Part shown: piece after piece, positions 39,545-48,847 of the stretch
Layout of the letters: each line of letters begins with the position of its first letter
How positions within the stretch are numbered: the first letter of the stretch is position 1
NCBI RefSeq assembly: GCF_017301735.1
Contig: NZ_CP071090.1
Coordinates: forward strand, 5,074,001-5,138,000
DNA length: 64,000 nucleotides
Reading direction: 5' to 3'
Source: Pyxidicoccus parkwaysis
Lineage (GTDB): Bacteria; Myxococcota; Myxococcia; Myxococcales; Myxococcaceae
The notes under the pieces: model-generated
The model's database searches: none
Seen by the model: only the letters and a program-made list of their open reading frames with translations
Told to the model about the DNA's origin: nothing
Program-made: the position numbers and the translations under genes

Positions 39545-41389
39545 ATGATTCCTCGCGAAAACATCCGAAACATCGCCATCGTCGCCCACGTTGACCATGG
39601 CAAGACCACGCTCGTCGATCACCTGCTGCGCCAGGCGGGCACTTTCCGTAGCAACGAGCACGTCGCCGAACGGGTGATGGACTCGAACGACCTCGAGCGC
39701 GAGAAGGGCATCACCATTCTCGCGAAGAACACCGCGGTCAGCTACAAGGGCATGCAGATCAACATCATCGACACCCCGGGTCACGCCGACTTCGGTGGTG
39801 AGGTGGAGCGGGGTCTGCGCCTCGTGGACGGCGTCGTGCTGCTGGTGGACGCCGCCGAAGGTCCCCTGCCCCAGACGCGCTTCGTGCTCACCAAGGCCCT
39901 GGCCATGGGCCTGAAGACGGTGCTTGTCATCAACAAGATCGACCGCCAGGACGCTCGCGCGCCCGAGGTGCTCGATCAGGTCTACTCGCTCTACATCGAC
40001 CTGGGCGCGGACGATAAGCAGCTCGAGATGCCCGTGCTCTACACGGTGGCGCGTCAGGGCCAGGCCTCCACGCAGCTGGACGTGCCGGGCAAGACGCTGG
40101 AGCCGCTGTTCGACGCCATCATCCGCCACATCCCGCCTCCGCCCGCCTCGGAGGAGAAGTCCCCGCAGCTGCTCGTGGCCAACCTGGACTACGACGACTA
40201 TGTGGGCCGTCTCGCCGTGGGCCGCGTGCAGGCAGGTCGCCTGACGCCCAACATGCCCGTCTCAGTCGTGCGCGAGGGGGGCAAGGTCCAGCCTGGCAAG
40301 ATCGTCAAGCTGTACGGCTTCTCCGGCCTGAAGCGCGTCGAGATCGCCGACGCGGGCCCGGGCGAAATCGTCTCCATCGCCGGCATCGAGGAGGTGTCCA
40401 TCGGCGACACCATCGGTGACCCGGAGAAGCCGGTGGCCCTGCCCCGCATCACCGTGGACGAGCCCACGATGATGATGATCTTCAAGGTCAACGACGGGCC
40501 GCTCGCGGGCAAGGAGGGCAAGTTCGTCACCTCCCGCAACCTGCGTGAGCGCCTCTACCGCGAGGCCTACCGCAACGTGGCCGTCCGCGTGGAGGACACC
40601 GAGACGCCGGACGCGTTCCGCGTGGTGGGCCGCGGCGAGCTCGCGCTGGCCGTCATCATCGAGAACATGCGCCGCGAGGGCTACGAGCTGACGGCCTCCA
40701 ACCCGGAGCCCATCACGAAGACCATCGACGGCACCGTGCACGAGCCCATGGAGCTGCTCTTCTGCGACGTGCCGGAGACCAGCGTGGGCGCGGTGACGGA
40801 GCGCCTGGGGCCCCGCAAGGGCCGCATGGTGGACATGGAGAGCCTGGGCTCGGGCCGCACCCGCCTCAAGTTCCGCATCCCCGCGCGCGGCCTCATCGGC
40901 TTCCGCAACGAGTTCCTCACCATTACCCGTGGTGAGGGCATCATGAGCAGCCAGTTCGACGGGTACGAGCCGTGGTTCGGCTACATCCCGAAGCGTCAGA
41001 ACGGCGCCATGGTCTCCGACCGCCTGGGCGACACCGTTCCCTACGCGCTGTTCAGCATCCAGGAGCGCGGCGCGCTGTTCGTGGGCGCCGGCGTCACCGT
41101 GTACGAGGGCATGATCATCGGCGAGCACGCCCACCCCTCCGAGCTGAACGTCAACTGCTGCCGCGAGAAGAAGCTCACCAACATCCGCGCCGCCGGCCGC
41201 GACGAGAACGTCATCCTCACTCCGCCCCGCGAGATGGGGCTGGAGAAGGCGCTCGAGTGGATTGCCGACGACGAGCTGGTGGAGGTGACGCCCAAGTCCG
41301 TGCGCATGCGCAAGAAGGCGCTGGCCGTGGGTGAGCGCTACCGCGCCGAGCGCGACCGCAAGCGCGAGGAGCGCGCCGCGGGCGAGTAG
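39545..41389 (+). CDS. typA: ribosome-associated GTPase TypA/BipA
   Basis: A 614-residue translational GTPase related to EF-G. The G domain shows [14 protein letters not shown] (G1), EREKGITI (G2 region), [12 protein letters not shown] (G3) and NKIDRQDAR (G4). Domains II, III and V and the BipA-specific C-terminal domain follow ([34 protein letters not shown]). It acts at the ribosome in large-subunit assembly and stress or cold adaptation. The start at 39545 ([13 protein letters not shown]) matches family N-termini. A hairpin follows 33 bases after the stop. Confidence 0.96.
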   Translation: MIPRENIRNIAIVAHVDHGKTTLVDHLLRQAGTFRSNEHVAERVMDSNDLEREKGITILAKNTAVSYKGMQINIIDTPGHADFGGEVERGLRLVDGVVLLVDAAEGPLPQTRFVLTKALAMGLKTVLVINKIDRQDARAPEVLDQVYSLYIDLGADDKQLEMPVLYTVARQGQASTQLDVPGKTLEPLFDAIIRHIPPPPASEEKSPQLLVANLDYDDYVGRLAVGRVQAGRLTPNMPVSVVREGGKVQPGKIVKLYGFSGLKRVEIADAGPGEIVSIAGIEEVSIGDTIGDPEKPVALPRITVDEPTMMMIFKVNDGPLAGKEGKFVTSRNLRERLYREAYRNVAVRVEDTETPDAFRVVGRGELALAVIIENMRREGYELTASNPEPITKTIDGTVHEPMELLFCDVPETSVGAVTERLGPRKGRMVDMESLGSGRTRLKFRIPARGLIGFRNEFLTITRGEGIMSSQFDGYEPWFGYIPKRQNGAMVSDRLGDTVPYALFSIQERGALFVGAGVTVYEGMIIGEHAHPSELNVNCCREKKLTNIRAAGRDENVILTPPREMGLEKALEWIADDELVEVTPKSVRMRKKALAVGERYRAERDRKREERAAGE

Positions 41390-41421
41390 TCGCTCCGGTG
41401 AATCTCAGGCTGTAACGCGAG

Positions 41422-41451
41422 AGGGCCCGTTCCCATCCGGGGGCGGGCCCT
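41422..41451 (+). terminator. terminator of typA
   Basis: AGGGCCCG pairs perfectly with CGGGCCCT across a 14-base loop, followed by TTCGTGCGTT. The T-run is weak, but the position directly after typA fits intrinsic termination. Confidence 0.6.
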
Positions 41452-41618
41452 TCGTGCGTTCTGGAATTTTGCGCCGTCGCGGGAGCCGAGTCTCAGACCC
41501 AGAGAAAAAGAGTGGGGCATAAGCAACCCCGGAAATCCGGCTTCGATAATGGCCATGTAGGAGAAATGGTCCTGCGAGACCTACCCCCCCTCTCCTCATC
41601 CCCGCGAGGAACGCCGCC

Positions 41619-43148
41619 ATGGGTATCGGACTGCCGAAGATCAGCCTGCCGAAGCCGAAAATCCCCAACCCCATCAACGTGGTGAAGAAGGGCGTCGAGG
41701 TCGTCGGCAACGGCGCCAAGGCGGTGGGCAACGCCGGCGCTCACGTCGTGAAGGACGGCTTCGACGCGGCGAAGACGGGCGTGAAGACGGCGGTGGATAT
41801 CACCGGCAAGGGCATCCAGGCGCAGGTGGACCTGCTCCACGCGGGCGCGGACGTGGCGAAGTCCGCCGTGAAGGCGGGTGGCAGGTTCGCGCTGGGCGCG
41901 GCCGAGGTGGCCATCGACGCGCAGAAGAAGACGCTGGACCTAGTGGGCGACGTGGCCCAGGCCGGCGGCAAGGCGGCCTTCGACGCGGTGAAGTTCGCGG
42001 CCAAGGAAGGCCTGAAGCTGGGCGACAAGCTGCAGCAGAAGGTGCACGACGCCGCGCTGGACGGCATCGACAAGGCCACCGGCCTGGACGGGAAGATCAA
42101 GGACCTGGGCCCCGGCGACAGCATGAAGCTGAGCGGCAAGGTCGGCGTGGCGGCGGAGCTGGACGTCGAGCTCAAGGGTGAGTTCGAAATCAAGCGCGAG
42201 AAGGACGGCAAGTACGTCGTCTCCGGCGAGGCCGGCGCGGGCGTGGGCCTGGGCGCGGGCGCGGCGGCGCACGTCACCGCGGGCGGCAAGGTGGAGTACA
42301 AGTTCGACAACGCCGAGGACGCCAAGAAGGGCGCGCTCATCCTCGCCGGTGCGGGCGCCACCGCCGCCAACCCGGTGCTGGGCGCCGCGCTCGCGCCCCG
42401 TCCGGATGACGTGAAGTTCCTGAACCAGCACCTCTCGTCCGTCGAAATCAAGGGCGGCGTCGACGCCAGCGTGGACGCGTCCTTCGGCGGCGAGGTGGGC
42501 GCGGGCGCTTCGGCCGGTGCCTCGGCCGGCGCGGCGGCGTCCGCCAGCTACAAGCTGGAGTTCGAGAACGGCAAGCCCAAGGCCCTGGTCCGCACCATGG
42601 AGCTCGAGGTGTCCGGCAAGGCCGAGGCCAGCGTGGAGCTGTTCGGCAAGCTCGGGAAGCAGACGGGCACGGACGCGCAGGGCAACCCCATCAACGACTC
42701 GCTCCAGGCCTTCTCCGGCGTGTCCGGCGAGGTGAAGGGCAAGGTCGCGGTGGAGACGAAGATTCCGCTCGACTCGGCCAAGATTGGCGACTGGGCCGCC
42801 TTCGCCGCCAGCCCCACCACGGCCGCCTTCGCGGGCGCCGCGGAGACCACCATCAAGGGCGAATTGACTGGCGACGGTGGCGACGTCGGCGTGAAGGGCG
42901 ACTTCGAGCTCAGCGGCCTGAGCGGCAAGGAAGTCCAGACGGTGGCCGGCCGCCTCCTGCACGGCGACTTCGGCCACGCGCTGGACGGCGTGAAGGTGGA
43001 CACCAAGGGCAGCTGGGGCACCTTCACGGACAAGGAATTGGGAATCGGCGTGGACGCCAAGACGGGCGGCGCCGGTGTCGAGGTCTCCGTGAGCGGCCTG
43101 AAGCGCGACTACACGGAGCGCGGCTCCTTCGGGAGCAAGGCCGCCTGA
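41619..43148 (+). CDS. repetitive Ala/Gly/Lys-rich protein of unknown function
   Basis: A 509-residue protein without a signal peptide. Residues 1-15 are Lys/Pro-rich (ISLPKPKIPNPINV). Residues 20-150 are amphipathic helices with a loose 11-residue periodicity (VKKGVEVVGNGAKAVGNAG; VKSAVKAGG-like segments), recalling LEA-type or membrane-surface helices. From 165 on, short beta repeats alternate with Gly/Ala runs (GKVGVAAELDVELKGEFEI; GGVDASVDASFGGEVGAGAS). No family is recognised. It is a single-gene unit between the typA terminator and its own strong terminator, which suggests its own promoter and high expression. A structural, toxin-delivery or stress role are all open. Confidence 0.65.
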   Translation: MGIGLPKISLPKPKIPNPINVVKKGVEVVGNGAKAVGNAGAHVVKDGFDAAKTGVKTAVDITGKGIQAQVDLLHAGADVAKSAVKAGGRFALGAAEVAIDAQKKTLDLVGDVAQAGGKAAFDAVKFAAKEGLKLGDKLQQKVHDAALDGIDKATGLDGKIKDLGPGDSMKLSGKVGVAAELDVELKGEFEIKREKDGKYVVSGEAGAGVGLGAGAAAHVTAGGKVEYKFDNAEDAKKGALILAGAGATAANPVLGAALAPRPDDVKFLNQHLSSVEIKGGVDASVDASFGGEVGAGASAGASAGAAASASYKLEFENGKPKALVRTMELEVSGKAEASVELFGKLGKQTGTDAQGNPINDSLQAFSGVSGEVKGKVAVETKIPLDSAKIGDWAAFAASPTTAAFAGAAETTIKGELTGDGGDVGVKGDFELSGLSGKEVQTVAGRLLHGDFGHALDGVKVDTKGSWGTFTDKELGIGVDAKTGGAGVEVSVSGLKRDYTERGSFGSKAA

Positions 43149-43177
43149 CGCGGGCCACCCGCAGTCCCTGAAGTCAG

Positions 43178-43226
43178 CATGGGAGCCGTGCCGATCCACC
43201 CCGGCCGGCTCCCATGTGTGTTTTGG
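43178..43226 (+). terminator. strong intrinsic terminator
   Basis: CATGGGAGCCG pairs perfectly with CGGCTCCCATG (11 bp, 17-base loop), followed by TGTGTTTT. This is the clearest rho-independent terminator in the window, 30 bases after the repetitive-protein gene. Confidence 0.85.
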
Positions 43227-43404
43227 ACTCCCGCCCCGCGGGGCAGGTTGACGTCTGATTTATCCGAGTTTTAGGTTGCCGACAGTCTGGTTGTTCATTC
43301 CTCCGCACCGAGTCCTTCTCACTCGACGCCCTCGCGGAGGGCAGCCAGGCGCGCCGCTCTGACGGGCTACCCCCGGCCCGCAACGGCAGTCGAGAGCCCC
43401 CTCC

Positions 43405-44481
43405 ATGAGTGAATTGCAGACGTTCGTCCTGCCCGACGCCGTCACCGGGCAGCCCTCTGATATAGAATTGGCCGGCCAGATGATTCGCGCGTGGCGACGC
43501 GACGGCATCTTCCAGGTCGCCATGAGCGATGAGCAGGAAATCAAGACGGAGCGCGCCCTCGAGGCGAGCCGCCGCTTCTTCCGTCTGCCATTGGAGGCCA
43601 AGGCGAAGTGCGTCAGTGACTTGACCTACAGCGGCTACATCGCGTCTGGCGAAGAAGTCACCGCGGGCGAGGCCGACTACTCGGAGATCTTCACCGTCTG
43701 CAAGGACGTGTCACTGGAGGACCCGCGCGTGTACGGGAAGTGGCCCTGCCACGGCCCCGCGCCGTGGCCCGACGAGGACTACCGCCAGCGCATGGCGGCC
43801 TTCACCGGTGAGTTGGGCTCCGTCGGTGAGCGGTTGCTGGAGTTGACGGCGCTGGGTCTGGGTTTGGAGCCCGACGCGCTGACACGGCTGACACGGGATG
43901 GCTGGCACCACATGCGCGTGCTGCGCTTCCCCGCCCTGACGTCCAGGACGGCGCGAGGCATTGGCGCCCATACGGACTACGGCTTGCTGGTCATCGCCGC
44001 GCAGGATGACGTGGGAGGACTGCTCATCCGCCCGCCGGTGGAGGGCGAGCAGCGGAACCGGAACTGGCTGCCTGGCGAGAGCACCGCCGGCATGTATGAG
44101 AATGAGGAGCCATGGACCTTCGTCACGCCCGTGCCGAAGGTGCTCACCGTGTTCCCCGGCGACATCCTCCAATTCCTGACGAACGGCCATCTGCTCTCCA
44201 CGCCGCACAAGGTCCGGCTCAACACGCGGGAGCGCTACTCGATGGCGTACTTCCACGAGCCCGCCTTCGACACGTGCATCCGGCCGCTGCTGGGGCCTCC
44301 GAGCAGGGAGCTCATCCACTACGGCACGCACTTCACGAACATGTTCATGCGCTGCTACCCGGACCGCGTCACCACGCGGCGCATCCTCGAGGAGAGCCGC
44401 CTGACGACGCTGGCGTGGCTGCGGGAGGCCTCGATGGTCTCCTCCGCACCGGTGCGGGTGCACAGCCGGGCCATGACGTAG
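43405..44481 (+). CDS. efe: ethylene-forming enzyme (2-oxoglutarate/arginine type)
   Basis: A 358-residue Fe(II)/2-oxoglutarate oxygenase aligning end to end with the Pseudomonas enzyme, which converts 2-oxoglutarate to ethylene and CO2 and also hydroxylates L-arginine. The iron ligands His189, Asp191 (GAHTDYG) and His268 (STPHK), the 2-oxoglutarate ligands Arg171 and Arg277, Tyr192 and Phe283, and the arginine-site residues Glu84, Val85, Thr86 and Arg316 all occur at the same numbers recalled for the Pseudomonas protein. Long stretches such as SDLTYSGY and NRNWLPGES are also shared. This sets it apart from isopenicillin-N-synthase-type relatives. It is preceded by a strong terminator, so it has its own promoter. 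Ethylene production itself is inferred. Confidence 0.92.
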   Translation: MSELQTFVLPDAVTGQPSDIELAGQMIRAWRRDGIFQVAMSDEQEIKTERALEASRRFFRLPLEAKAKCVSDLTYSGYIASGEEVTAGEADYSEIFTVCKDVSLEDPRVYGKWPCHGPAPWPDEDYRQRMAAFTGELGSVGERLLELTALGLGLEPDALTRLTRDGWHHMRVLRFPALTSRTARGIGAHTDYGLLVIAAQDDVGGLLIRPPVEGEQRNRNWLPGESTAGMYENEEPWTFVTPVPKVLTVFPGDILQFLTNGHLLSTPHKVRLNTRERYSMAYFHEPAFDTCIRPLLGPPSRELIHYGTHFTNMFMRCYPDRVTTRRILEESRLTTLAWLREASMVSSAPVRVHSRAMT

Positions 44482-44607
44482 AGGAGGAGGACGAGCGACC
44501 TCCCAGCCGGGCGGCCGATGGCCATGCGCGCCATCCGCCGCCGCCGCATTGGACCTGCGCACAGGCCCTCTCGTCGCGCCGGGTTGCCACATTTCCCCCC
44601 GGACGCC

Positions 44608-46587
44608 ATGCGCATCTCGCTGAGAAGCTTCCTCCTGGGCAGGCCCATCCCGAATGGAGAGGAGGAGGAGCAGAAGATTGGGCCCCTCTCGGGCATCCCC
44701 GTGCTCGGACTGGATGCGCTGGCCTCGGCCGCGTACGGCCCCGAAGCAGCGCTCACCCTGCTGCTCGTCCTGGGAGCGGCGAGCCTCCACTACATCGGCC
44801 CGCTGATGGTGGCCATCGTCGCGCTGCTGCTCGTCGTGCAGTTCTCCTACCGGCAGACGATCGCCGCCTACCCTGACGGGGGAGGCTCCTACTCGGTGGC
44901 ACGGGAGAATCTGGGCACGAAGCCATCGCTTCTGGCGGCCTCGGCCCTGATGTTCGACTACCTGCTCAACGTCGCGGTCGCCATCTCCGCTGGCGTCGGA
45001 GCCCTGGTCTCCGCCGTGCCCGCGTTGTTCCCCTTTATGCTGCTGCTCTGCCTGGCGCTGCTGGCCCTGCTGACGGTGGTCAACCTGCGAGGCATCCGCA
45101 CCACGGGCGCGCTGTTCATGTCTCCCACGTACCTGTTCGTGGGGTGCCTGGGCATCACCTTCGCGGTGGGGCTCGTCAAGACGCTGGCGGCGCACGGCCA
45201 TCCCCAGGCCGTGGTCGCCCCACCTCCGCTGCCAGCGAGCACGGCCACCGCGAGCCTCTGGCTCCTGGCTCACGCCTTCGCCAACGGCTGCACCGCCATG
45301 ACGGGAGTGGAAGCCGTCAGCAACGGCGTGCCCCTGTTCCGGGAGCCGCGCACGCGGAACGCCCAGCGGACGCTCGCGGCCATCATCGGCATCCTCGTCA
45401 CCCTGCTCCTCGGCGAGGCATGGCTGTGCCACACCTATGGCATTGGCGCGACACCTCCCGGACGCCCCGGGTACCAGAGTGTCCTGTCACAGCTCGTCGC
45501 CGCCGTCGCCGGACGAGGCGTCTTCTATTACGTCTCCATCGGCGCCATCGTCACGGTGCTCTGCCTGTCCGCCAACACCAGCTTCGCGGGCTTCCCTCGC
45601 ATCTGCCGCTTGCTCGCGCTGGACGGCTATCTCCCGGCCGGCTTCGCGCACTCCGGTCGGCGGCTGGTCTACTCCACGGGCATCATCGTCCTGTCCCTGC
45701 TGTCCGCGGCCCTGCTGATTGCCTTCGGGGGCGTGACGGACCGCCTCATTCCCCTCTTCGCGGTGGGAGCCCTCTCTGCTTTCACCCTCTCCCAGGCGGG
45801 CATGGTGCAGCACTGGCGGCGCATGGGCGGTGACAAGGGGCGACGCTATCGCTGGGTGAACGGAGTGGGCGCGGCGGCAACCGCCGTCACCCTGTGCGTG
45901 GTCGCCGTGGCCAAGTTCACCGAAGGCGCCTGGCTGACCTTCATCTTCATTCCCCTGACGTACACCCTCCTCCGAGGCACGCGCGCCCACCAGGCCAGGG
46001 TGGCCAGCGTCATCTCCGTGGACAAGCCGATGGAGGCCGGCACTCTCGAGCCACCGGTCGTGGTGGTCCCCATCAAGCACCTCGACCAGATGGTCGAGAA
46101 GGGACTGCGCTTCGCGATGTCCATCTCCTCCGAAGTCCACGCCGTCCAGGTTCGAGCGCACCCGGAGGAGTGTGAGAACCTCGAAGCACGTTGGCCAGCC
46201 CAGGTCGAGCAACCGCTGCGGACCGCGGGCCAGCCGGTGCCGAAGCTCGTGGTGCTCCAGTCCTCGTACCGGAGCCTCGTGGACCCGCTCCTCGGCTATG
46301 TCCGGGGACTGGCGGCCGCACATCCGAACCGATTCGTCGCGGTCCTCGTCCCGGAGTTCATCGAGCGCCGCTGGTACCACTACATCCTCCACAGCCACAC
46401 GGCGACGCTGCTGAAGATGATGCTCCTGTTTCGCGGAGGGCCGCAGGTCGTGGTCATCAACGCGCCCTGGTACCTGCGCGAGCGCAGGCGCAGACCGGTG
46501 GGCATCGCGACCTCTCCGCGCACGGCCCGGTCGCGCGCATCCGGGCGAAGACGCGGCTCCACCCGAAGCCCCGCTGGCCTCGCTTAA
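44608..46587 (+). CDS. APC superfamily amino-acid permease
   Basis: A 659-residue membrane protein with about 12 hydrophobic helices over residues 40-470. The APC signature SGIPVLGLDALASAAYGPEA lies in helix 1 and YPDGGGSYSVARENLG in the helix 2-3 region; EAVSNGVPLFREPR follows helix 6. The C-terminal ~190 residues form a soluble domain (PPVVVVPIKHLDQMVEKGLR) like the cytoplasmic tail of YdgF-type permeases, possibly regulatory. The ATG at 44608 is chosen because the family N-terminus begins there. It starts 126 bases after the ethylene-forming enzyme gene on the same strand. Transport of arginine or another amino acid is a guess; substrate is not readable from sequence. Confidence 0.82.
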   Translation: MRISLRSFLLGRPIPNGEEEEQKIGPLSGIPVLGLDALASAAYGPEAALTLLLVLGAASLHYIGPLMVAIVALLLVVQFSYRQTIAAYPDGGGSYSVARENLGTKPSLLAASALMFDYLLNVAVAISAGVGALVSAVPALFPFMLLLCLALLALLTVVNLRGIRTTGALFMSPTYLFVGCLGITFAVGLVKTLAAHGHPQAVVAPPPLPASTATASLWLLAHAFANGCTAMTGVEAVSNGVPLFREPRTRNAQRTLAAIIGILVTLLLGEAWLCHTYGIGATPPGRPGYQSVLSQLVAAVAGRGVFYYVSIGAIVTVLCLSANTSFAGFPRICRLLALDGYLPAGFAHSGRRLVYSTGIIVLSLLSAALLIAFGGVTDRLIPLFAVGALSAFTLSQAGMVQHWRRMGGDKGRRYRWVNGVGAAATAVTLCVVAVAKFTEGAWLTFIFIPLTYTLLRGTRAHQARVASVISVDKPMEAGTLEPPVVVVPIKHLDQMVEKGLRFAMSISSEVHAVQVRAHPEECENLEARWPAQVEQPLRTAGQPVPKLVVLQSSYRSLVDPLLGYVRGLAAAHPNRFVAVLVPEFIERRWYHYILHSHTATLLKMMLLFRGGPQVVVINAPWYLRERRRRPVGIATSPRTARSRASGRRRGSTRSPAGLA

Positions 46588-46682
46588 CACAATTTAACCC
46601 GTCCAATCATTGAAGTAGTTCAACCATCTCCCCATCATGGGCGTGGGCAGAGGCGCTCGTGCCTCGTGCCATGGGAGGTCCC

Positions 46683-47162
46683 ATGATGAAGAGACGCTCG
46701 CTGTACATCCTGCTGCTCTGCAGCCTGCTGTTCGGGCTGGTCCTCGGAGCGGGCATCAGCCAGTCGCTGTTCGTGATGCCCGCCTGGTTCGAGTCCCCGC
46801 CCTCTTCCCTGGCGCTCATCAGCAGCCAGACCGCGAAGTCGGTGGCGTTCTGGATGCCCCTCCAGTCGGCACTGCTCGGGACGCTGGTGGCGGCGCTCGT
46901 CTTCAACTGGCGCTCGCCCGAGCGGAGGAAATTGCTGGTCGGGGCCCTGGGTGTCTACGTGGTGATGTGGATTGTCTCGGGGGTGTTCTTCGTCCCGGAA
47001 ATCACCTCGCTGGCGGCCGCGGCCTCGGAGGGCCCGTACGACGCCTCGCTGGCCGCCCGGGGGCAGCGCTGGCTCCAGCTCTCCTGGAGCCGGCATGCGC
47101 TGTTGGCCGTGGGCTGGCTGCTCGTGGGCGGTGCCATCGCGAAGCGCGAGGTGGCGTCATGA
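46683..47162 (+). CDS. four-helix membrane protein, DUF1772/anthrone-oxygenase-like
   Basis: A 159-residue protein with four transmembrane segments (LYILLLCSLLFGLVLGAGIS; MPLQSALLGTLVAALVF; VGALGVYVVMWIVSGVFF; RHALLAVGWLLVGGAI). GGGAGG lies 6 bases before the ATG. The arrangement resembles DUF1772 proteins, some of which are anthrone oxygenases. It overlaps the next SDR gene by four bases (ATGA), so the two act together, perhaps in oxidising and reducing the same compound. Family assignment is tentative. Confidence 0.55.
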   Translation: MMKRRSLYILLLCSLLFGLVLGAGISQSLFVMPAWFESPPSSLALISSQTAKSVAFWMPLQSALLGTLVAALVFNWRSPERRKLLVGALGVYVVMWIVSGVFFVPEITSLAAAASEGPYDASLAARGQRWLQLSWSRHALLAVGWLLVGGAIAKREVAS

Positions 47163-47920
47163 GCGCGCGGCTGCTGGAGGGAAAGGTCGCCATCGTCCTG
47201 GGCGCGAGCCGTGGCATCGGCGCGGCGACTGCGCGCGTGTTCGCCTCGGAGGGCGCCTCTGTGGTGCTGGCGGCGCGGAGCGAGGACGCGCTGCATGGGC
47301 TCGCGGAGGAGATTGGACGGAGTGGTGGCACGGCGCTCGCCGTGCGGACGGACCTGGGTGAGGCCGCGTCCGTGGAGGCGCTGGTGAAGCAGACGGTGTC
47401 CCGCTTCGGACGGCTGGACTGCGCGTTCAACAACGCCGCGGATGGGCACATGCCGGGGCCGCTGGCGACGCTGTCCGTGGAGGACCTGGACCGCTCGTAC
47501 GCGGTGAACCTGCGTGGGTTCTTCGTGGCCATGAAGCATGAAATCAACGCCATGCTGGCCTCGGGTGGTGGCGGCGCCATCGTCAACATGTCCTCCACGG
47601 CGGGCGTCAACGGCGTGCGCGGCATGGCGGGCTACAGCGCGACGAAGCATGCGGTGCTCGGGCTCACGAAGTCGGCGGCGCTCGACTATGCGGACCGGCG
47701 CATCCGCATCAACGCCGTGGCGCCCGGCCCCATCCTCACCGACCGCATCCAGGCGCTTCCCGAGGAGCGGCGCGCGCCCATCCTCCGCGCGGTTCCCATG
47801 GGACGGATTGGCGACGCGGAGGAGGTCGGACGCAGCGTGGCGTGGCTCTGCTCCGATGCAGCCTCGTACATCACCGGAGTGACGCTCGCCATCGACGGGG
47901 GCCGGCTCGCAGGAGCGTGA
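47159..47920 (+). CDS. SDR-family oxidoreductase
   Basis: A 253-residue classical SDR. LGASRGIGAATARVF is the NAD(P)-binding motif, FNNAADG the NNAG position, MSSTAGVNG carries the catalytic Ser, and YSATKHAVLGL the YxxxK pair. ASYITGVTLAIDGGRLA is the typical C-terminus. It overlaps the membrane protein gene by four bases. Length and motifs suggest a FabG-like or sugar/alcohol dehydrogenase; the substrate is unknown. The 303-base stretch that follows holds no other gene. Confidence 0.88.
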   Translation: MSARLLEGKVAIVLGASRGIGAATARVFASEGASVVLAARSEDALHGLAEEIGRSGGTALAVRTDLGEAASVEALVKQTVSRFGRLDCAFNNAADGHMPGPLATLSVEDLDRSYAVNLRGFFVAMKHEINAMLASGGGGAIVNMSSTAGVNGVRGMAGYSATKHAVLGLTKSAALDYADRRIRINAVAPGPILTDRIQALPEERRAPILRAVPMGRIGDAEEVGRSVAWLCSDAASYITGVTLAIDGGRLAGA

Positions 47921-48223
47921 GCGGCGAGACCTCGAGCACAAGAGCCGCTCCCCATCGCCCGTGCACCTGCAGGAGCCAGACAGAAGCCACCCTGGGGCCA
48001 GCGCGAGCGGCGCAACCTTGTGCACACGAACGAGGCCTCAACGTCCGCACACCAGGCCGATATCGCCTTCACGTGCGAACATCTTGCGCAGGCGGTCGTC
48101 CCTACGCGCAAGTCCTGCGTCAGCGGGGCACGCATCGGTGCCCTGCCCCACCGTGGGCTCGCCCTGAAGGTCCCGTGTTGGGCCGGCGCGCCCCGTGCAA
48201 TCGCATGACGCCAGGAGGTGTTC
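47921..48223. other. 303-base intergenic region
   Basis: A 7-bp inverted repeat (GAGCGGC/GCCGCTC, 47919-47950) begins at the SDR stop and may be a weak terminator. The remainder should hold the promoter of the NmrA-type pair; I see no recognisable promoter motif and no supported coding frame. Confidence 0.35.
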
Positions 48224-48847
48224 ATGCGAATCGCGGTGCTGGGTGCGAGCGGCCGGACAGGACGTCAACTGGTCTCCCAGGCGCTGGCCGCCGGGCACGA
48301 GGTGCGCGTCCTCGTGCGCAGGTCCGAGACCATCACCGAGTCCCATCCCCGCCTCACCGTGCTGACCGGTGACGCGGAAGACCCCACCCATGTCCGTGAA
48401 TTGGTGCGCGGCGTGGACGCGGTGGTGAGCGCCGTGGGCCCCGGCCGCGATGACCCGGAGGCGTGCAGCCACGTCAGCCGCGTCGTCCGCGAGGTGCTCG
48501 AAGCGGAAGGCCCCCAGCGCTACGTCTACGTCTCCGGTTCACACGTGGACATGCCGGGGGACTCGAAGGACTTCATCGGACGCGTGGCCACGCGAGTGGG
48601 ACGCCTGCTCGGGGGGCGGATTGTCGCCGACAAACAGCGCGAGCTGGATGCTCTGCGAGCCAGCAAACTGGATTGGACCGCTGTCCGTCCCTCGCAACTG
48701 ACCAACGGGCCGAAGACTGGCAGGTATCGGGTGAGCACCTTGACCCCGCCGGGCGCCCTCGTGGCCCGCGCGGACGTCGCTGACTTCATCCTCAAGGAGC
48801 TCCAGGAGCACCGCCATGGCCGACAAGCCCCCTTCATCGCCCGGTGA
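48224..48847 (+). CDS. NAD(P)H-binding protein, NmrA/SDR-like
   Basis: A 207-residue Rossmann protein starting MRIAVLGASGRTGRQLVSQAL (GxxGxxG). It belongs with the small atypical SDRs (BVR-B/YwnB-like) that reduce flavins or quinones or act as redox sensors. VYVSGSHVD and WTAVRPSQLTNGPK are typical strands. AGGAGGT lies just before the ATG. Its end overlaps the next NmrA gene by 32 bases, showing coupled translation. No YxxxK active site is seen. Substrate unknown. Confidence 0.78.
   Translation: MRIAVLGASGRTGRQLVSQALAAGHEVRVLVRRSETITESHPRLTVLTGDAEDPTHVRELVRGVDAVVSAVGPGRDDPEACSHVSRVVREVLEAEGPQRYVYVSGSHVDMPGDSKDFIGRVATRVGRLLGGRIVADKQRELDALRASKLDWTAVRPSQLTNGPKTGRYRVSTLTPPGALVARADVADFILKELQEHRHGRQAPFIAR

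Noticed and set aside
43711..45432. Minus-strand frame of 573 codons opposite the ethylene-forming enzyme and permease
   Set aside because: Compositionally biased translation rich in Arg, Gln and His; the plus strand carries unmistakable genes.
47921..48223. Possible small gene or tRNA in the 303-base gap
   Set aside because: No cloverleaf could be drawn and the open frames are unsupported by ribosome-binding sites or plausible composition.
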